Source: CAYMPH01 sp964392365
GTDB taxonomy: Bacteria; Spirochaetota; UBA4802; UBA5550
NCBI GenBank assembly: GCA_964392365.1
Contig: CAYMPH010000012.1
Span: forward strand, 65,154 to 129,153
Reading direction: 5' to 3'
DNA length: 64,000 nt
In this document: piece after piece, positions 24,378 through 33,849 of the stretch
How positions within the stretch are numbered: position 1 is the stretch's first letter
Layout: every line of letters begins with the position of its first letter
Notes under the pieces: model-generated
The model's database searches: none
Told to the model about the DNA's origin: nothing
Seen by the model: the letters and a program-made list of their open reading frames with translations, nothing else
Program-made: the position numbers and the translations under genes

Positions 24378-27020
24378 TTACAACTTTCCTAAACTGTCTT
24401 TAAGTTTCAAAATAATCTCTTCCATTTCAGATTTCTTTGATTTTTCCTTCTCAATAATTTCAGCAGGAGCCTTGCCTATAAAAGTTTCATTATTGAGCTT
24501 TGAATTTACCCTGAGCAGATCCGCCTCAACTTTTTCTATTTCTTTGGAAAGCCTTGCTTTTTCCTTATCTGTATCTATCAAACCTTTCAGGGGAAGATAA
24601 ATTTCAAGATCAGAAATTACAGCGCATGCATCATTTTTATCCGGTACAAAATTTGCATCAATTAAAATTTCTTCAACCCTGGCAAGAGTTTTGATATTGG
24701 CATCTTCCCTTTTAATAATTGATACTATTGATGCACTTGCTGTTTTAAATACTGCCTTGGCTTTTTTATCCGGAGGGATATTCATCTCTCCGCGGATGTT
24801 CCGTATCTTATAAATTATCTCTTTAAAAATTTCCGTTTCAGCCGCTTCTGTTTTAAAATCGAATGCAGGATTAATTTCAGGCCAGGATGAAACCATTATC
24901 ATAGGCTCATCTGTATTTTTTATCCGGCTCCATATTTCTTCTGTAATAAAAGGCATTACAGGGTGAAGAAGTTTCAATGCATTTCGAATGATATGAAATA
25001 GTACCTGTTTTGCAGTTTCAGCAGATTCTGCTGAAGATTCCTCTTTTGAATACATCCTGTTTTTTACAAGCTCTATGTACCAGTCGCAGAACTCATGCCA
25101 TACGAAAGTGTACATTGCCTGAGCAGCATCATTGAATTTATATTCACGGAATCCTTTTTCAACTTCAGACACAGCAAAATTCATCCTGGAAAGAATCCAC
25201 TTATCAAAAGGCTCCAGAGATGAAATTTTAATATCTTTCATCTTAAAATCATCCCCGAGATTCATCAGAATAAATCTTGTTGCATTCCATATTTTATTGC
25301 AGAACGATCTGTAGCCTTCAATTCGCTTCTCAGACATGACTATATCTCGTCCCTGGGCAGCAAGAACAGTCAGGGTGAATCTGAAAGCATCAGTTCCGTA
25401 ATTGTCCATTAAAACAATCGGGTCAATTACATTGCCCTTTGACTTGCTCATCTTCTGGCCGTGCTCGTCACGGATAAGAGCATGAATATACACATCTTTG
25501 AATGGAACATCCCCCATAAACTTGAGCCCCATCATGATCATTCGCGCAACCCAGAAAAATATAATGTCGAATGCAGTAACAAGCACTGTTGTAGGATAAT
25601 ATTTTTTAAGCTCTTTGGTATTATCAGGCCAGCCGAGAGTTGAGAACGGCCATAGACCGGAGGAAAACCATGTGTCGAGAACATCGCTGTCCTGTTTCAG
25701 ATTCTTCGAGCCGCATTTTGAACATTTAACAGGATCTTCCATTGATACATTAATATGTTCACAGTCTTCACAGTAAAATGCCGGAATTCTGTGACCCCAC
25801 CATAGCTGCCTTGATATGCACCAGTCACGAATATTATTCATCCATTCAAAATATGTTTTCTCCCAACTCTTGGGAACAAATTTTATTCTGCCGTCCTCAA
25901 CTGCAGCAATCGCATCATCAGCAAGCGGTTTGATTTTAACAAACCACTGTTTTGAAAGATACGGTTCAATCACAGTGTGGCATCTGTAGCAGTGCCCTGC
26001 GGATAATGCATGCTTTTCAATTTTATGTAGAAGGCCCAGAGCTTCCAAATCTTCTAATACTTTTTTCCTTGCATCAAACCTCGAAAGTCCTTTATAAACT
26101 CCGCCGTTTTCATTGATAAAAGCATTTTTATCCAGAATATTTATTTCTTCAAGGTTATGGCGCTTACCCATTTCAAAGTCATTCGGATCATGTGCTGGTG
26201 TGACCTTTACAAGGCCTGTTCCGAAAGCTTTATCAACAAAAGAATCCGCAAAAATCGGGATTTCCCTGTTCATTAAAGGAAGAATTACTTTTTTGCCGAT
26301 GATATCAGTATATCTCTCATCATCAGGGCTTACAGCAACACCTGTGTCGCCGAGCATTGTTTCAGGCCTGGTCGTGGCAACCACAATATAATCATCTGAA
26401 TCAGCGAATTTATATTTTATATGCCAGAGGCTTCCTTCAAGATCGCGGTATTCAGTTTCAATATCTGATAAAGCCGTTTCACATCTCGGGCACCAGTTTA
26501 TAATCCTGTATCCCTGATATATCAGCCCTTCATTATACAATTCAACAAAAACTTTCCGTACAGCGCGGGATAGACCTTCATCAAGTGTAAAGCGTTCCCT
26601 CGGCCAGTCGAGCGACGATCCTAATCTTTTAAGCTGCCCCTTGATCTGCCCGCCTGAATGCTCTTTCCATTCCCAGACTCTCTGTTCAAATTTTTCGCGT
26701 CCGAGATCATCTTTTTTTTTGCCTTCCTCAGCAAGAATTCTTTCCACAACATTCTGGGTTGCAATTCCCGCATGATCCATTCCAGGCATCCATAGAACTG
26801 ATTTTCCCATCATCCTCTGCCATCGCGCAAGTATATCCTGAAGCGTATTATTAAGAGCATGTCCCATGTGCAGAACACCGGTAACATTCGGTGGAGGTAT
26901 AACTATAGTGAAGGGTTCTTTCGTATCATTTTCATCTGCATGAAAAAGCCCTTTATCCTCCCAGATTTTATACCATTTATCCTCAGCTTCTTTTGCATTA
27001 TACGATGAAGGCAGTTCCAT
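24378..27020 (-). CDS. valS: Valyl-tRNA synthetase
   Basis: The 880-aa class I synthetase charges tRNA-Val. The HIGH-type motif is PPPNVTGVLHMGHALN near residue 45, and the KMSKS motif is GQKMSKSKGN near residue 525. Editing-domain patches (ATTRPETMLGDT), the CP-region zinc Cys (CEDCEH...CSKCGS) and the C-terminal coiled coil (KEKARLSKEIEKVEADLLRV) are all present. The length is normal for bacteria. It is a single-gene unit on the minus strand. Confidence 0.97.
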   Translation of the reverse strand: MELPSSYNAKEAEDKWYKIWEDKGLFHADENDTKEPFTIVIPPPNVTGVLHMGHALNNTLQDILARWQRMMGKSVLWMPGMDHAGIATQNVVERILAEEGKKKDDLGREKFEQRVWEWKEHSGGQIKGQLKRLGSSLDWPRERFTLDEGLSRAVRKVFVELYNEGLIYQGYRIINWCPRCETALSDIETEYRDLEGSLWHIKYKFADSDDYIVVATTRPETMLGDTGVAVSPDDERYTDIIGKKVILPLMNREIPIFADSFVDKAFGTGLVKVTPAHDPNDFEMGKRHNLEEINILDKNAFINENGGVYKGLSRFDARKKVLEDLEALGLLHKIEKHALSAGHCYRCHTVIEPYLSKQWFVKIKPLADDAIAAVEDGRIKFVPKSWEKTYFEWMNNIRDWCISRQLWWGHRIPAFYCEDCEHINVSMEDPVKCSKCGSKNLKQDSDVLDTWFSSGLWPFSTLGWPDNTKELKKYYPTTVLVTAFDIIFFWVARMIMMGLKFMGDVPFKDVYIHALIRDEHGQKMSKSKGNVIDPIVLMDNYGTDAFRFTLTVLAAQGRDIVMSEKRIEGYRSFCNKIWNATRFILMNLGDDFKMKDIKISSLEPFDKWILSRMNFAVSEVEKGFREYKFNDAAQAMYTFVWHEFCDWYIELVKNRMYSKEESSAESAETAKQVLFHIIRNALKLLHPVMPFITEEIWSRIKNTDEPMIMVSSWPEINPAFDFKTEAAETEIFKEIIYKIRNIRGEMNIPPDKKAKAVFKTASASIVSIIKREDANIKTLARVEEILIDANFVPDKNDACAVISDLEIYLPLKGLIDTDKEKARLSKEIEKVEADLLRVNSKLNNETFIGKAPAEIIEKEKSKKSEMEEIILKLKDSLGKL

Positions 27021-27193
27021 TTTTCAACCTCTGTGATTTTTCTATTACGGCCAAATTTCGATACTTTTAGTTGTGGTGTCAACTTTTAAAAAAGACTTTG
27101 AGGGAATGATACATATTAAATCATACAGTATTAAAGTAATTTAAATTTAGCCGGTAAATCTTTTCTCTGGCAAAATTATAAGTTTTCCAAACA

Positions 27194-27967
27194 TTACCCC
27201 ATAACATCCTTAAGTTTAACTTCAGGATGATGATATCTCGGATAAGCAGGAGTTTTCTTTCCGTATTGTATAGACACTTTCGGGCACCACTGAATGCACG
27301 CAAGACACTGTTCGCATTTATGATGCCACACAGGTTTTCCTGATTCCATTGAAATATTATTAACCGGACAGACTTTGACACAGATTTCGCATGAGTTGCA
27401 GTTGTCATCCACCCAGAAATCCCCATCCATTTTCTGAATCATTTTGTATGTCATTTTATACAGTACTGTAAAAACTATTCTGTGCCATAGAGGACCTTTT
27501 TCAATTGGTCCTTTTTTTCCTGATGCAATTGTCTGAGAAGTTTCATCTATCTTTTGAACAGCGTTATTATACATTTTCTGAAGTTTACTTCTCGATCCAG
27601 GTCCGCCCCATGGAATATAATTGCTTGGCAGAGCAATATCATACCCGGCCTGAAGCTCTATTCCCTTCGATTTTAAGTTATTCTTCAGCTGAATGAGTGT
27701 ACGCGAAACCTGCCCTGCATTTACTGCATAAGCAAAATAATATTTCGAAGAATCAAATTTCATTAATTTTAAAAATTCTATAATTGGAACTGGAAGTCCC
27801 CACATATGAACAGGAAAAACAAATCCAATTGCATCGTATTTTTCCGTGTTTACAGGATTTCTTTTCTTAATCGGAATTAAATCTGCATTTCCGATTTTTT
27901 CAGCTAAATATTTTGCAGTCCAGAGTGAATTGCCGGTACCAGTGTAATAATAAATTACAGTTTTCAT
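27194..27967 (-). CDS. EFR1-type flavodoxin-like ferredoxin protein
   Basis: Residues 1-150 have a flavodoxin-like fold: YYTGTGNSLWTAKYLAEKIG is the phosphate loop. A C-terminal pair of 4Fe-4S motifs follows (CNSCEICVKVCPVNNI and CEQCLACIQWCPK). This pairing defines the EFR1 family, common in anaerobes and thought to move electrons between flavin and Fe-S partners. The protein is 257 aa. It has no close operon partner: valS ends the block below and a methyltransferase is divergent above. Confidence 0.9.
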   Translation of the reverse strand: MKTVIYYYTGTGNSLWTAKYLAEKIGNADLIPIKKRNPVNTEKYDAIGFVFPVHMWGLPVPIIEFLKLMKFDSSKYYFAYAVNAGQVSRTLIQLKNNLKSKGIELQAGYDIALPSNYIPWGGPGSRSKLQKMYNNAVQKIDETSQTIASGKKGPIEKGPLWHRIVFTVLYKMTYKMIQKMDGDFWVDDNCNSCEICVKVCPVNNISMESGKPVWHHKCEQCLACIQWCPKVSIQYGKKTPAYPRYHHPEVKLKDVMG

Positions 27968-28185
27968 ATTATATCAGTCTCCAAATCTTTTATTTTAATA
28001 TCTTTATCATTGATTCCCATAAACGTAAACAGCCGGCTTTAAATAAAAAATGCAAGAATAATTTAATATATTTTAATTGACTGAGACATATATAGAATTA
28101 TTTTCCTATAATATAAACTCAAGGTAAATAGAAAATTAAAACACAATCTGAAAACTACACTGCAATTGCCGAATATTACGACCGC

Positions 28186-28875
28186 ATGCTGAAGCACGTG
28201 GATTACTCTGCGTGGTACAAATTCATATCGTCCGTTATGAAGCAGTATGTGGAAAATCCAAAAACTGTTCTTGAGCTTGGATGCGGAACAGGGAAATTCG
28301 GATCAAAATTTTCCAACGACAATTATTTAATGTACGGGATCGATATATCTTTAGACATGCTGCTTGTTGCAAAGGCGCGCGCTTTTAAAAATTTCAGGCT
28401 CATCTGTTCCGACATGAGAAATTTCAAGCTCTCAAAGCCTGTTGATTTCATATTCTGCGTTCACGATGCTCTGAATTATTTTACAAGCAGAAACGATCTG
28501 AAAAAAGTTTTTAAATCCGTAAAAAACGCCATGGACAATAAATCAATTTTTATGTTCGATATTACGACAGAATACAATATTCTGAATTTTTTCAGCGAAA
28601 AAACATCTAAATTTGAAGTCAGGGGAACCAAAATAGAATGGAGCAATACTTACGATGAAAAAAAGAAAATTGTTTATTCATACTTCAAGGTTTTAGACAG
28701 ATCGGGCGAAATATATAATGAGACACACGCTCAGAGAATTTACAGCATTGAAGAAATAGAAAAAATAATTTCGGAAGAAGGTTTCAGGCTGATAGATATA
28801 TTCAGCGACTATTCATTCCATCCTCCGAAAAAAGATACTATAATGATAAACTTCGTAACAGGAAAGAAAAAATGA
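28186..28875 (+). CDS. SAM-dependent methyltransferase
   Basis: The class I methyltransferase has motif I VLELGCGTGKFGSKF, then GIDISLDMLLVAKAR, CSDMRNFKLSKPVD and CVHDALNYF, as in the DUF/YdhK-like small-molecule methyltransferases. The first ATG (28186) is in the middle of a conserved N-terminal motif: upstream in frame the codons read TAIAEYYDR just before the Met, which matches the family pattern for the true N-terminus. The frame is open back to 28132, with AAGG at 28121-28124 and an ATT at 28135 that could be a rare start. The gene overlaps the next by 4 bases. Confidence 0.85.
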   Translation: MLKHVDYSAWYKFISSVMKQYVENPKTVLELGCGTGKFGSKFSNDNYLMYGIDISLDMLLVAKARAFKNFRLICSDMRNFKLSKPVDFIFCVHDALNYFTSRNDLKKVFKSVKNAMDNKSIFMFDITTEYNILNFFSEKTSKFEVRGTKIEWSNTYDEKKKIVYSYFKVLDRSGEIYNETHAQRIYSIEEIEKIISEEGFRLIDIFSDYSFHPPKKDTIMINFVTGKKK

Positions 28876-29243
28876 CCGTCATATTATACTTAGTTGGCCT
28901 TATTATCGGAATAACCGCTTTTTTATATATAATGTCTTCTATAAATACAATTAAAGATAAATCAAACTTAAAAAATAATTCCAATATAAAACCTAAATCT
29001 GATCCTGATTTAACAGGAAAAATCGAATCTGTAAATACAAGTGTAAAAAATAAAATTATAAATTCTGCCCCAGGTGAGCGAATTTGTCCTTTGTGCGGTT
29101 CCAGCCTTACAAGATTCGAAGCTTTATATGCTTCACATATAAGCACTGACAAAGGAAAAAAAATATTAATATACGGATGCAGATACTGCTATAAGCCTGA
29201 AGAAAATCCGGAAGAGGCGAAGCGGTCTGATATATTCAATTAA
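28872..29243 (+). CDS. Small membrane protein with C-terminal zinc-ribbon-like motif
   Basis: The 123-aa protein has one N-terminal membrane helix (VILYLVGLIIGITAFLYIM), a polar linker and a C-terminal CPLCGSSL ... CRYC pair that should bind a metal. It is coupled to the methyltransferase by a 4-base overlap. Its last 4 bases overlap the stop of the convergent PCMT gene. I do not recognise a family. Confidence 0.78.
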   Translation: MTVILYLVGLIIGITAFLYIMSSINTIKDKSNLKNNSNIKPKSDPDLTGKIESVNTSVKNKIINSAPGERICPLCGSSLTRFEALYASHISTDKGKKILIYGCRYCYKPEENPEEAKRSDIFN

Positions 29244-29935
29244 GTGCTTTCAGTATCCTGTGGAATAAATTCTCTGTCAATCCATCCATATAATCCACGG
29301 ATTGAATTATAATTGCAGAGATCTAAAAACCTGAAATGAGATGAGCTGTAATCTGAAATTTCTCCGGCAGGTTTTGTAAAATGAACAATCTGCTGCTGAA
29401 AAGCAGGACCCATTGGAAAAACAATAGATCCGTTATCTTTCAATATATTAATAAAAGAGAATGGTCTTTGTACACATGCTGCAAATACAATAATTCCGTC
29501 GAACACTCCAAGCTCATCAGGATTTTCGCCTGCATCGCCTGCTAAAAATTTTACATTATAACATCCCTCTGAAATAACTTTAGGCTTTGCTGATAAAGCA
29601 AGATCCTCATAATATTCAATTGAAACTATTTCTGAAACAAGCCTTGAAAGAACTGCAGTTGAATATCCTGAACCTGTGCCTATTTCAAGAAGTCTCCAGT
29701 CTTTCTTCGGATTAAGCGCCTGAATCATTTTTGCAAGAATTGCAGGATCATCAGATGTTTCACTATGGCCGATAGGAATTTTTTCCATTGAATAAATTTT
29801 TTCTTTAAAAACAGAATCAAAAAAAACATCTCTATCAATATCCATGAAAGCTTCGAAAATATTTTTTTTAATTTTCAGCTTTTTAAGTTCTTTAAAATAT
29901 TTTTCTTTGTTCAAATCAATAACCGGATTATTCAA
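29240..29935 (-). CDS. pcm: Protein-L-isoaspartate O-methyltransferase
   Basis: The enzyme methylates isoaspartate to start repair of aged proteins. Motif I is LEIGTGSGYSTAVLSRL, preceded by the family-typical IPIGHSETSDDPAILAKMIQAL (the active-site Ser region) and followed by VVFAACVQRP-like sequence. The length (231 aa) is typical. It begins 8 bases inside the upstream mlaE gene and is last in the rpsF-dnaB-mlaE string. Confidence 0.88.
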   Translation of the reverse strand: MNNPVIDLNKEKYFKELKKLKIKKNIFEAFMDIDRDVFFDSVFKEKIYSMEKIPIGHSETSDDPAILAKMIQALNPKKDWRLLEIGTGSGYSTAVLSRLVSEIVSIEYYEDLALSAKPKVISEGCYNVKFLAGDAGENPDELGVFDGIIVFAACVQRPFSFINILKDNGSIVFPMGPAFQQQIVHFTKPAGEISDYSSSHFRFLDLCNYNSIRGLYGWIDREFIPQDTEST

Positions 29936-30707
29936 GGAAGGATATAAGATAGGTTAAAAAATAATCAGAAACTAAAATCGCCACAGACGACCTTACTACA
30001 GCCTGAATTGTGGACTTGCCCACGCCCTCGGCACCGCCCTTGGAATGGAATCCCTGGTAACAGGAAATTATTGCTATCTCAACTCCAAAAAAAACTGATT
30101 TAACAATGCCTGTCATGAAATCGCTGAAATCCACATAATTTAAAATATTTTCCAGATATTTATCAAGCGTAACCCCGAGACTGAATAAAGAAATAAACGC
30201 TCCTCCGAGTACGCCAACTATATCAGTAATAATCGTAAGAATCGGAATCATAAAAAGACAAGCAATGAATCTCGGAACAGACAGATATTGAATCGGATTT
30301 GCAGATAAAGTTCTCAGGGCATCTATCTGTTCTGTAACCTTCATGGTTCCTATCTCAGCTGCAATAGCTGAACCAACCCTGCCTGCAAGGAGAAGTGCAG
30401 TTAAAACAGGCCCGAGCTCCCTGAACATTGTAATTGTTATAGCGCTTCCTACAAAAATGGAAGAACCGGACATGATCGAATCCATGGCGCGTCCAACCTG
30501 ATATGCCATAACCATGCCTGTAAAAAAAACAGCAATAGTTGTAACAGGAAGCGACCTGTATCCGATTTCAAGCATCTGCGCAATGATATTTTTTGTATCA
30601 AGCGGTGGCCTGAAAATCCAGACAATGGTTTCCTTGAAAAAAATAGCATGGGCTCCGATCTCTTCAATGAAGCTGATAAATGTATTTGTAACATTAGTCA
30701 ATTTCAT
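29928..30707 (-). CDS. MlaE/YrbE-family ABC permease (lipid transport)
   Basis: The 259-aa membrane protein has the MlaE signature: FTGMVMAYQVGRAMDS, then FRELGPVLTALLLAGRVGSAIAAEIGTMKVTEQIDAL, then VPRFIACLFMIPILTI. It belongs to the phospholipid-trafficking ABC systems that maintain outer-membrane asymmetry. The usual ATPase (MlaF) and MCE protein (MlaD) are not next to it. It overlaps dnaB upstream by 14 bases and pcm downstream by 8, so it depends on the ribosomal/replication operon for expression. Confidence 0.92.
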   Translation of the reverse strand: MKLTNVTNTFISFIEEIGAHAIFFKETIVWIFRPPLDTKNIIAQMLEIGYRSLPVTTIAVFFTGMVMAYQVGRAMDSIMSGSSIFVGSAITITMFRELGPVLTALLLAGRVGSAIAAEIGTMKVTEQIDALRTLSANPIQYLSVPRFIACLFMIPILTIITDIVGVLGGAFISLFSLGVTLDKYLENILNYVDFSDFMTGIVKSVFFGVEIAIISCYQGFHSKGGAEGVGKSTIQAVVRSSVAILVSDYFLTYLISFLE

Positions 30708-32055
30708 AATTTGGAAGAGCCTCCTCGTAACTGATATTTTCTTTTGACAGAGGACCGAACTTGGTATATTTTTCCCAGAACATCAGAGATATGGTTCCCA
30801 TAGGACCGTTTCTCTGTTTGGCTACGATAATATCAGCAATGCCTTTTCTTTCTGTATCTTTTTTTACCATATCTTCTCTGTAAATAAACATAACAACGTC
30901 CGCATCCTGTTCAATAGCGCCGGATTCACGAAGGTCGGAAAGAGTCGGTATCTGGTCAGTTCTTGTTTCTACAGCCCGAGAAAGCTGTGAAAGGGCAATC
31001 ACAGGCACATCGAGCTCTCTTGCAAGCTGTTTTAAAAATCTTGATATTTCAGCAATCTGCAGATGCCTTTCAACTTTTGATATGCTCGATATCAGCTGAA
31101 GGTAATCAATAACGACTATACCAAGATCCTCTTTCTGCGCAAGCCTTCTTGCTTTTGCACGTATTTCAAAAATATTCATAGCTGGAGAATCATCAATGAA
31201 AATTGCGGCTTTGCTTAACTTTGCAGAAGCATTTACAATTTTATTCAGCTCCTCTGCGCTTATATGACCTGTACGGACTCTCTGTGAATCAACCATTGCC
31301 TCTACGCAGAGCATCCTCATACCCAGCTGGTGAGCAGGCATTTCAAGCGAGAAGAACAGTGCAGCTTTTTTTTCTTTCAAAGCAATATTATTTATGATAT
31401 TAAGCGCAAACGCTGTCTTGCCCATCCTTGGTCTTGCAGCAAGAATAATCAATTCAGAGCCGTGAAAACCGGTCAGTATTTCATCTAAATCTTTAAAGCC
31501 TGAAGAAATGCCTGTTACTGTTTTTTTTGTATCAAACCAGTTTTCGATATTGGTCATGGTCTGCTGAAGAACCATTTCAATTGTCTGATAATCCGAAGTT
31601 ATTCTTTTTTCAGTTACAGCAAAGATGTCCCGTTCAATTTCATCCATGATTTCAATAGTATCACGGGATTTGTCATAGCATTTTTCAACAGCCTGTCCGG
31701 ACAACTCGATTAGCTTCCGCCTGAGGCTGAGTTCTTTTAATCTGTTGGAGTAAAATTTTGCATTTGCAGAAGTGGATACAGTCTGATAAAGCTCAACAAG
31801 CGACGTATCACCTCCGATTGAATCGAAGCGGCCCTTATCAACAAGAACCTGTTTTAAAGTGGTAAGATCTACCGGCCTGTTTTTTCTCTCGAGCTCAATT
31901 ATCCCGTCGAAAATTATTCTGTTCCTCTCAAGATAAAAATCCTCCGGCTGGAGGATTTCCATTACCTGAAAAAGCGCTTCCCTGCTTAGAAGTGCAGAAG
32001 CGAGACACGCTTTTTCAGTATCAATATCCTGAGGAGGCAGTCTGTCGCTGGCCAT
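30694..32055 (-). CDS. dnaB: Replicative DNA helicase
   Basis: The 453-aa protein has the DnaB N-terminal domain (LPPQDIDTEKACLASAL), a linker, and a RecA-like helicase domain with Walker A AARPRMGKTAFALN. The Walker B region is DLGIVVIDYLQLI, and the C-terminal block SDLRESGAIEQDADVVMFIYRE is conserved. The Walker A arginine (RPRMGKT) stands where Ser or Gly is common. It follows rplI after 15 bp and overlaps mlaE, placing replication in the ribosomal operon as in many bacteria. Confidence 0.96.
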   Translation of the reverse strand: MASDRLPPQDIDTEKACLASALLSREALFQVMEILQPEDFYLERNRIIFDGIIELERKNRPVDLTTLKQVLVDKGRFDSIGGDTSLVELYQTVSTSANAKFYSNRLKELSLRRKLIELSGQAVEKCYDKSRDTIEIMDEIERDIFAVTEKRITSDYQTIEMVLQQTMTNIENWFDTKKTVTGISSGFKDLDEILTGFHGSELIILAARPRMGKTAFALNIINNIALKEKKAALFFSLEMPAHQLGMRMLCVEAMVDSQRVRTGHISAEELNKIVNASAKLSKAAIFIDDSPAMNIFEIRAKARRLAQKEDLGIVVIDYLQLISSISKVERHLQIAEISRFLKQLARELDVPVIALSQLSRAVETRTDQIPTLSDLRESGAIEQDADVVMFIYREDMVKKDTERKGIADIIVAKQRNGPMGTISLMFWEKYTKFGPLSKENISYEEALPNYEID

Positions 32056-32070
32056 ATGGTGCGATCTCCA

Positions 32071-32514
32071 TTAATCAGTAACAACAATCACCTTGATTTT
32101 AGCAGTCATGCCTTCATCAAGCTTAACCGGAATATCATATTCTCCGACATTTTTTAAAGGCGTTTCAAGAATAATTTTTCTCTTATCAATCTCATGTCCC
32201 TGTTCTTTAAGCTTTTTAGCTATATCCATTGAAGTAACAGATCCGAAAAGTTTTCCCTCTTCTCCAACCTGAACTTTTATTGTTACAGAAACACCAGTTA
32301 GAACTTCTAAAGCTTTTTCGCTCAGCTTTTTTCTTTTCTCTTTTTTAATTTTTATAATTTTTTTCTGATGATCCATAATTTTTTTGCTCTTATCACTTGC
32401 AATAAGAACAAATTTTCTTGGAAGCAGATAATTTCTTGCGTATCCGTCTGCAACTTCCTTGATATCTCCGGAATCACCCAGATTTGTTACATCTTTCAAT
32501 AATATGACCTTCAT
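32071..32514 (-). CDS. rplI: 50S ribosomal protein L9
   Basis: The N-terminal rRNA-binding domain MKVILLKDVTNLGDSGDIKEVADGYARNYLLPRKF is diagnostic; a lysine-rich connecting helix (KKIIKIKKEKRKKLSEKALEVL) and the C-terminal domain follow. At 147 aa it is of normal length. It is placed between a DUF2232 membrane protein and dnaB. Confidence 0.97.
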   Translation of the reverse strand: MKVILLKDVTNLGDSGDIKEVADGYARNYLLPRKFVLIASDKSKKIMDHQKKIIKIKKEKRKKLSEKALEVLTGVSVTIKVQVGEEGKLFGSVTSMDIAKKLKEQGHEIDKRKIILETPLKNVGEYDIPVKLDEGMTAKIKVIVVTD

Positions 32515-32559
32515 TGTGAACTCCTTAATTTAAAAATATATTGGTACAGATATTATTTA

Positions 32560-33438
32560 TTATTCTTTATTCTCTTCCTTTTTTTCCTGAGTCAGCTTTC
32601 TGAAATCAGCCCAGACATCAAGAGAGCCGAATCCTGCCAGTAAAACAGTAGTAAAAAAAGCTGTTTCAATTCCTGATATCATCAGAAGCACCAGACCCAG
32701 CGGAAGCCAGTATGCTGATATTTTTCTCTTCAAAAGGATAAACTTCAATATTCCAATTGCCTGAATAAAATATAAGGCAGTTGCAATCAAAGCTAAATTC
32801 AAACCAGCCTGATTTAAAATATAAAATTCCGATTTATCCGCCAGCAGAAAAACTGCAAGCCCTGCTATTAAAGCAAAAATAAAATGGTCGTTCAGTCTGA
32901 AAAATTCCAAACCTATTAAACCTTTTTTATCAGTAAACCTCGCAAAAAAAGCTTTTAAAAAAATGTATGATAAAGCTGAAAAAATAATCCCGTAAATAAA
33001 AGTGGAAAAAACAACAAGGCCTCTTCCATATTCAATCATTTTATCCATATCAGGTATTATCTTGGCTTTCTGATCCTCCGGAATATTATAACCGGATAAA
33101 ATTTTTACTATTTCAGTTTTCGATTCAATCAGGAGATCAATTTTCTGATTATTTAGCAGATAATAATACTGCCCTCCTGACATAATTGCAATAGCTGCAG
33201 CAGATCCGAGAATGAATGTTTTTAAATGCCATCCAAACCTGAAAGAAAACCCGCCAAGTGTTCCAAGAATAACCGGAGTAAGTAAAGCCGGAAAATCCCG
33301 TATTGAATCATTTACAAACAGAAACCCTGCAGCAAATACTATGTAAAAAACAAAACTTTTTACACCCCATTTGTAAAAGGAATAAGCTGAAGCAAGAAAT
33401 AAAGCTGCTCCTGCAAGCGCTGCAAATAAAGCCATCAC
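32560..33438 (-). CDS. DUF2232/YybS-like integral membrane protein
   Basis: The 292-aa protein has about eight hydrophobic helices with few charged residues. Its position between rpsR and rplI is that of the DUF2232 (YybS-like) family in many genomes. Candidate starts are GTG 33438 and ATG 33435. The stop of rpsR lies 7 bp upstream. The function is unknown; the conservation of position suggests a link with ribosome or membrane homeostasis. Confidence 0.82.
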   Translation of the reverse strand: MMALFAALAGAALFLASAYSFYKWGVKSFVFYIVFAAGFLFVNDSIRDFPALLTPVILGTLGGFSFRFGWHLKTFILGSAAAIAIMSGGQYYYLLNNQKIDLLIESKTEIVKILSGYNIPEDQKAKIIPDMDKMIEYGRGLVVFSTFIYGIIFSALSYIFLKAFFARFTDKKGLIGLEFFRLNDHFIFALIAGLAVFLLADKSEFYILNQAGLNLALIATALYFIQAIGILKFILLKRKISAYWLPLGLVLLMISGIETAFFTTVLLAGFGSLDVWADFRKLTQEKKEENKE

Positions 33439-33445
33439 GATTTTT

Positions 33446-33811
33446 TTACTTCTCTAAAAACGGAACAACTGCAACAATTCTCGCCCTTTTAATAGCTCTG
33501 GCAATAAATCTCTGATGCTTCGAGCATGTGCCTGTTACTCTTCTTGGAAGAATTTTACCTCTGTCTGTTATGTATCTCTCAAGAGTTTTTGCATCTTTGT
33601 AATCTATTACAAGATTTTTATCCGCGCAGAATCTGCATACTTTCTTCCTGAATCTCGGCATTCTCTGATACTGATCGCCGCCTTCTCTCTGTCCCTGCGG
33701 TCTTCTCGGTCTGTCGTATGGTGCTGGTGAAGACGCTGGTGCTGCTGCCGGAGCAGCTTCAGCAGGTGCAGTTACAACCGGTGCTTCTGTACTATTTATT
33801 TCATCTGACAT
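33446..33811 (-). CDS. rpsR: 30S ribosomal protein S18 with long Ala/Pro-rich N-terminal extension
   Basis: The C-terminal 75 residues are typical S18: KKVCRFCADKNLVIDYKD, LERYITDRGKILPRRVTGTC, HQRFIARAIKRARIVAVVPF. A CxxC pair with a later Cys suggests the zinc-binding form. It carries an extra 45 residues at the N-terminus that are rich in Ala, Pro and Gln/Arg (APAEAAPAAAPASSPAP, then RPRRPQGQREGGDQYQR), giving 121 aa in place of about 75. It lies 38 bp after ssb and 7 bp before DUF2232. Confidence 0.95.
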   Translation of the reverse strand: MSDEINSTEAPVVTAPAEAAPAAAPASSPAPYDRPRRPQGQREGGDQYQRMPRFRKKVCRFCADKNLVIDYKDAKTLERYITDRGKILPRRVTGTCSKHQRFIARAIKRARIVAVVPFLEK

Positions 33812-33849
33812 TATTTATACCTCGGTAAATAAATTTCTTTTTGTTTCCG

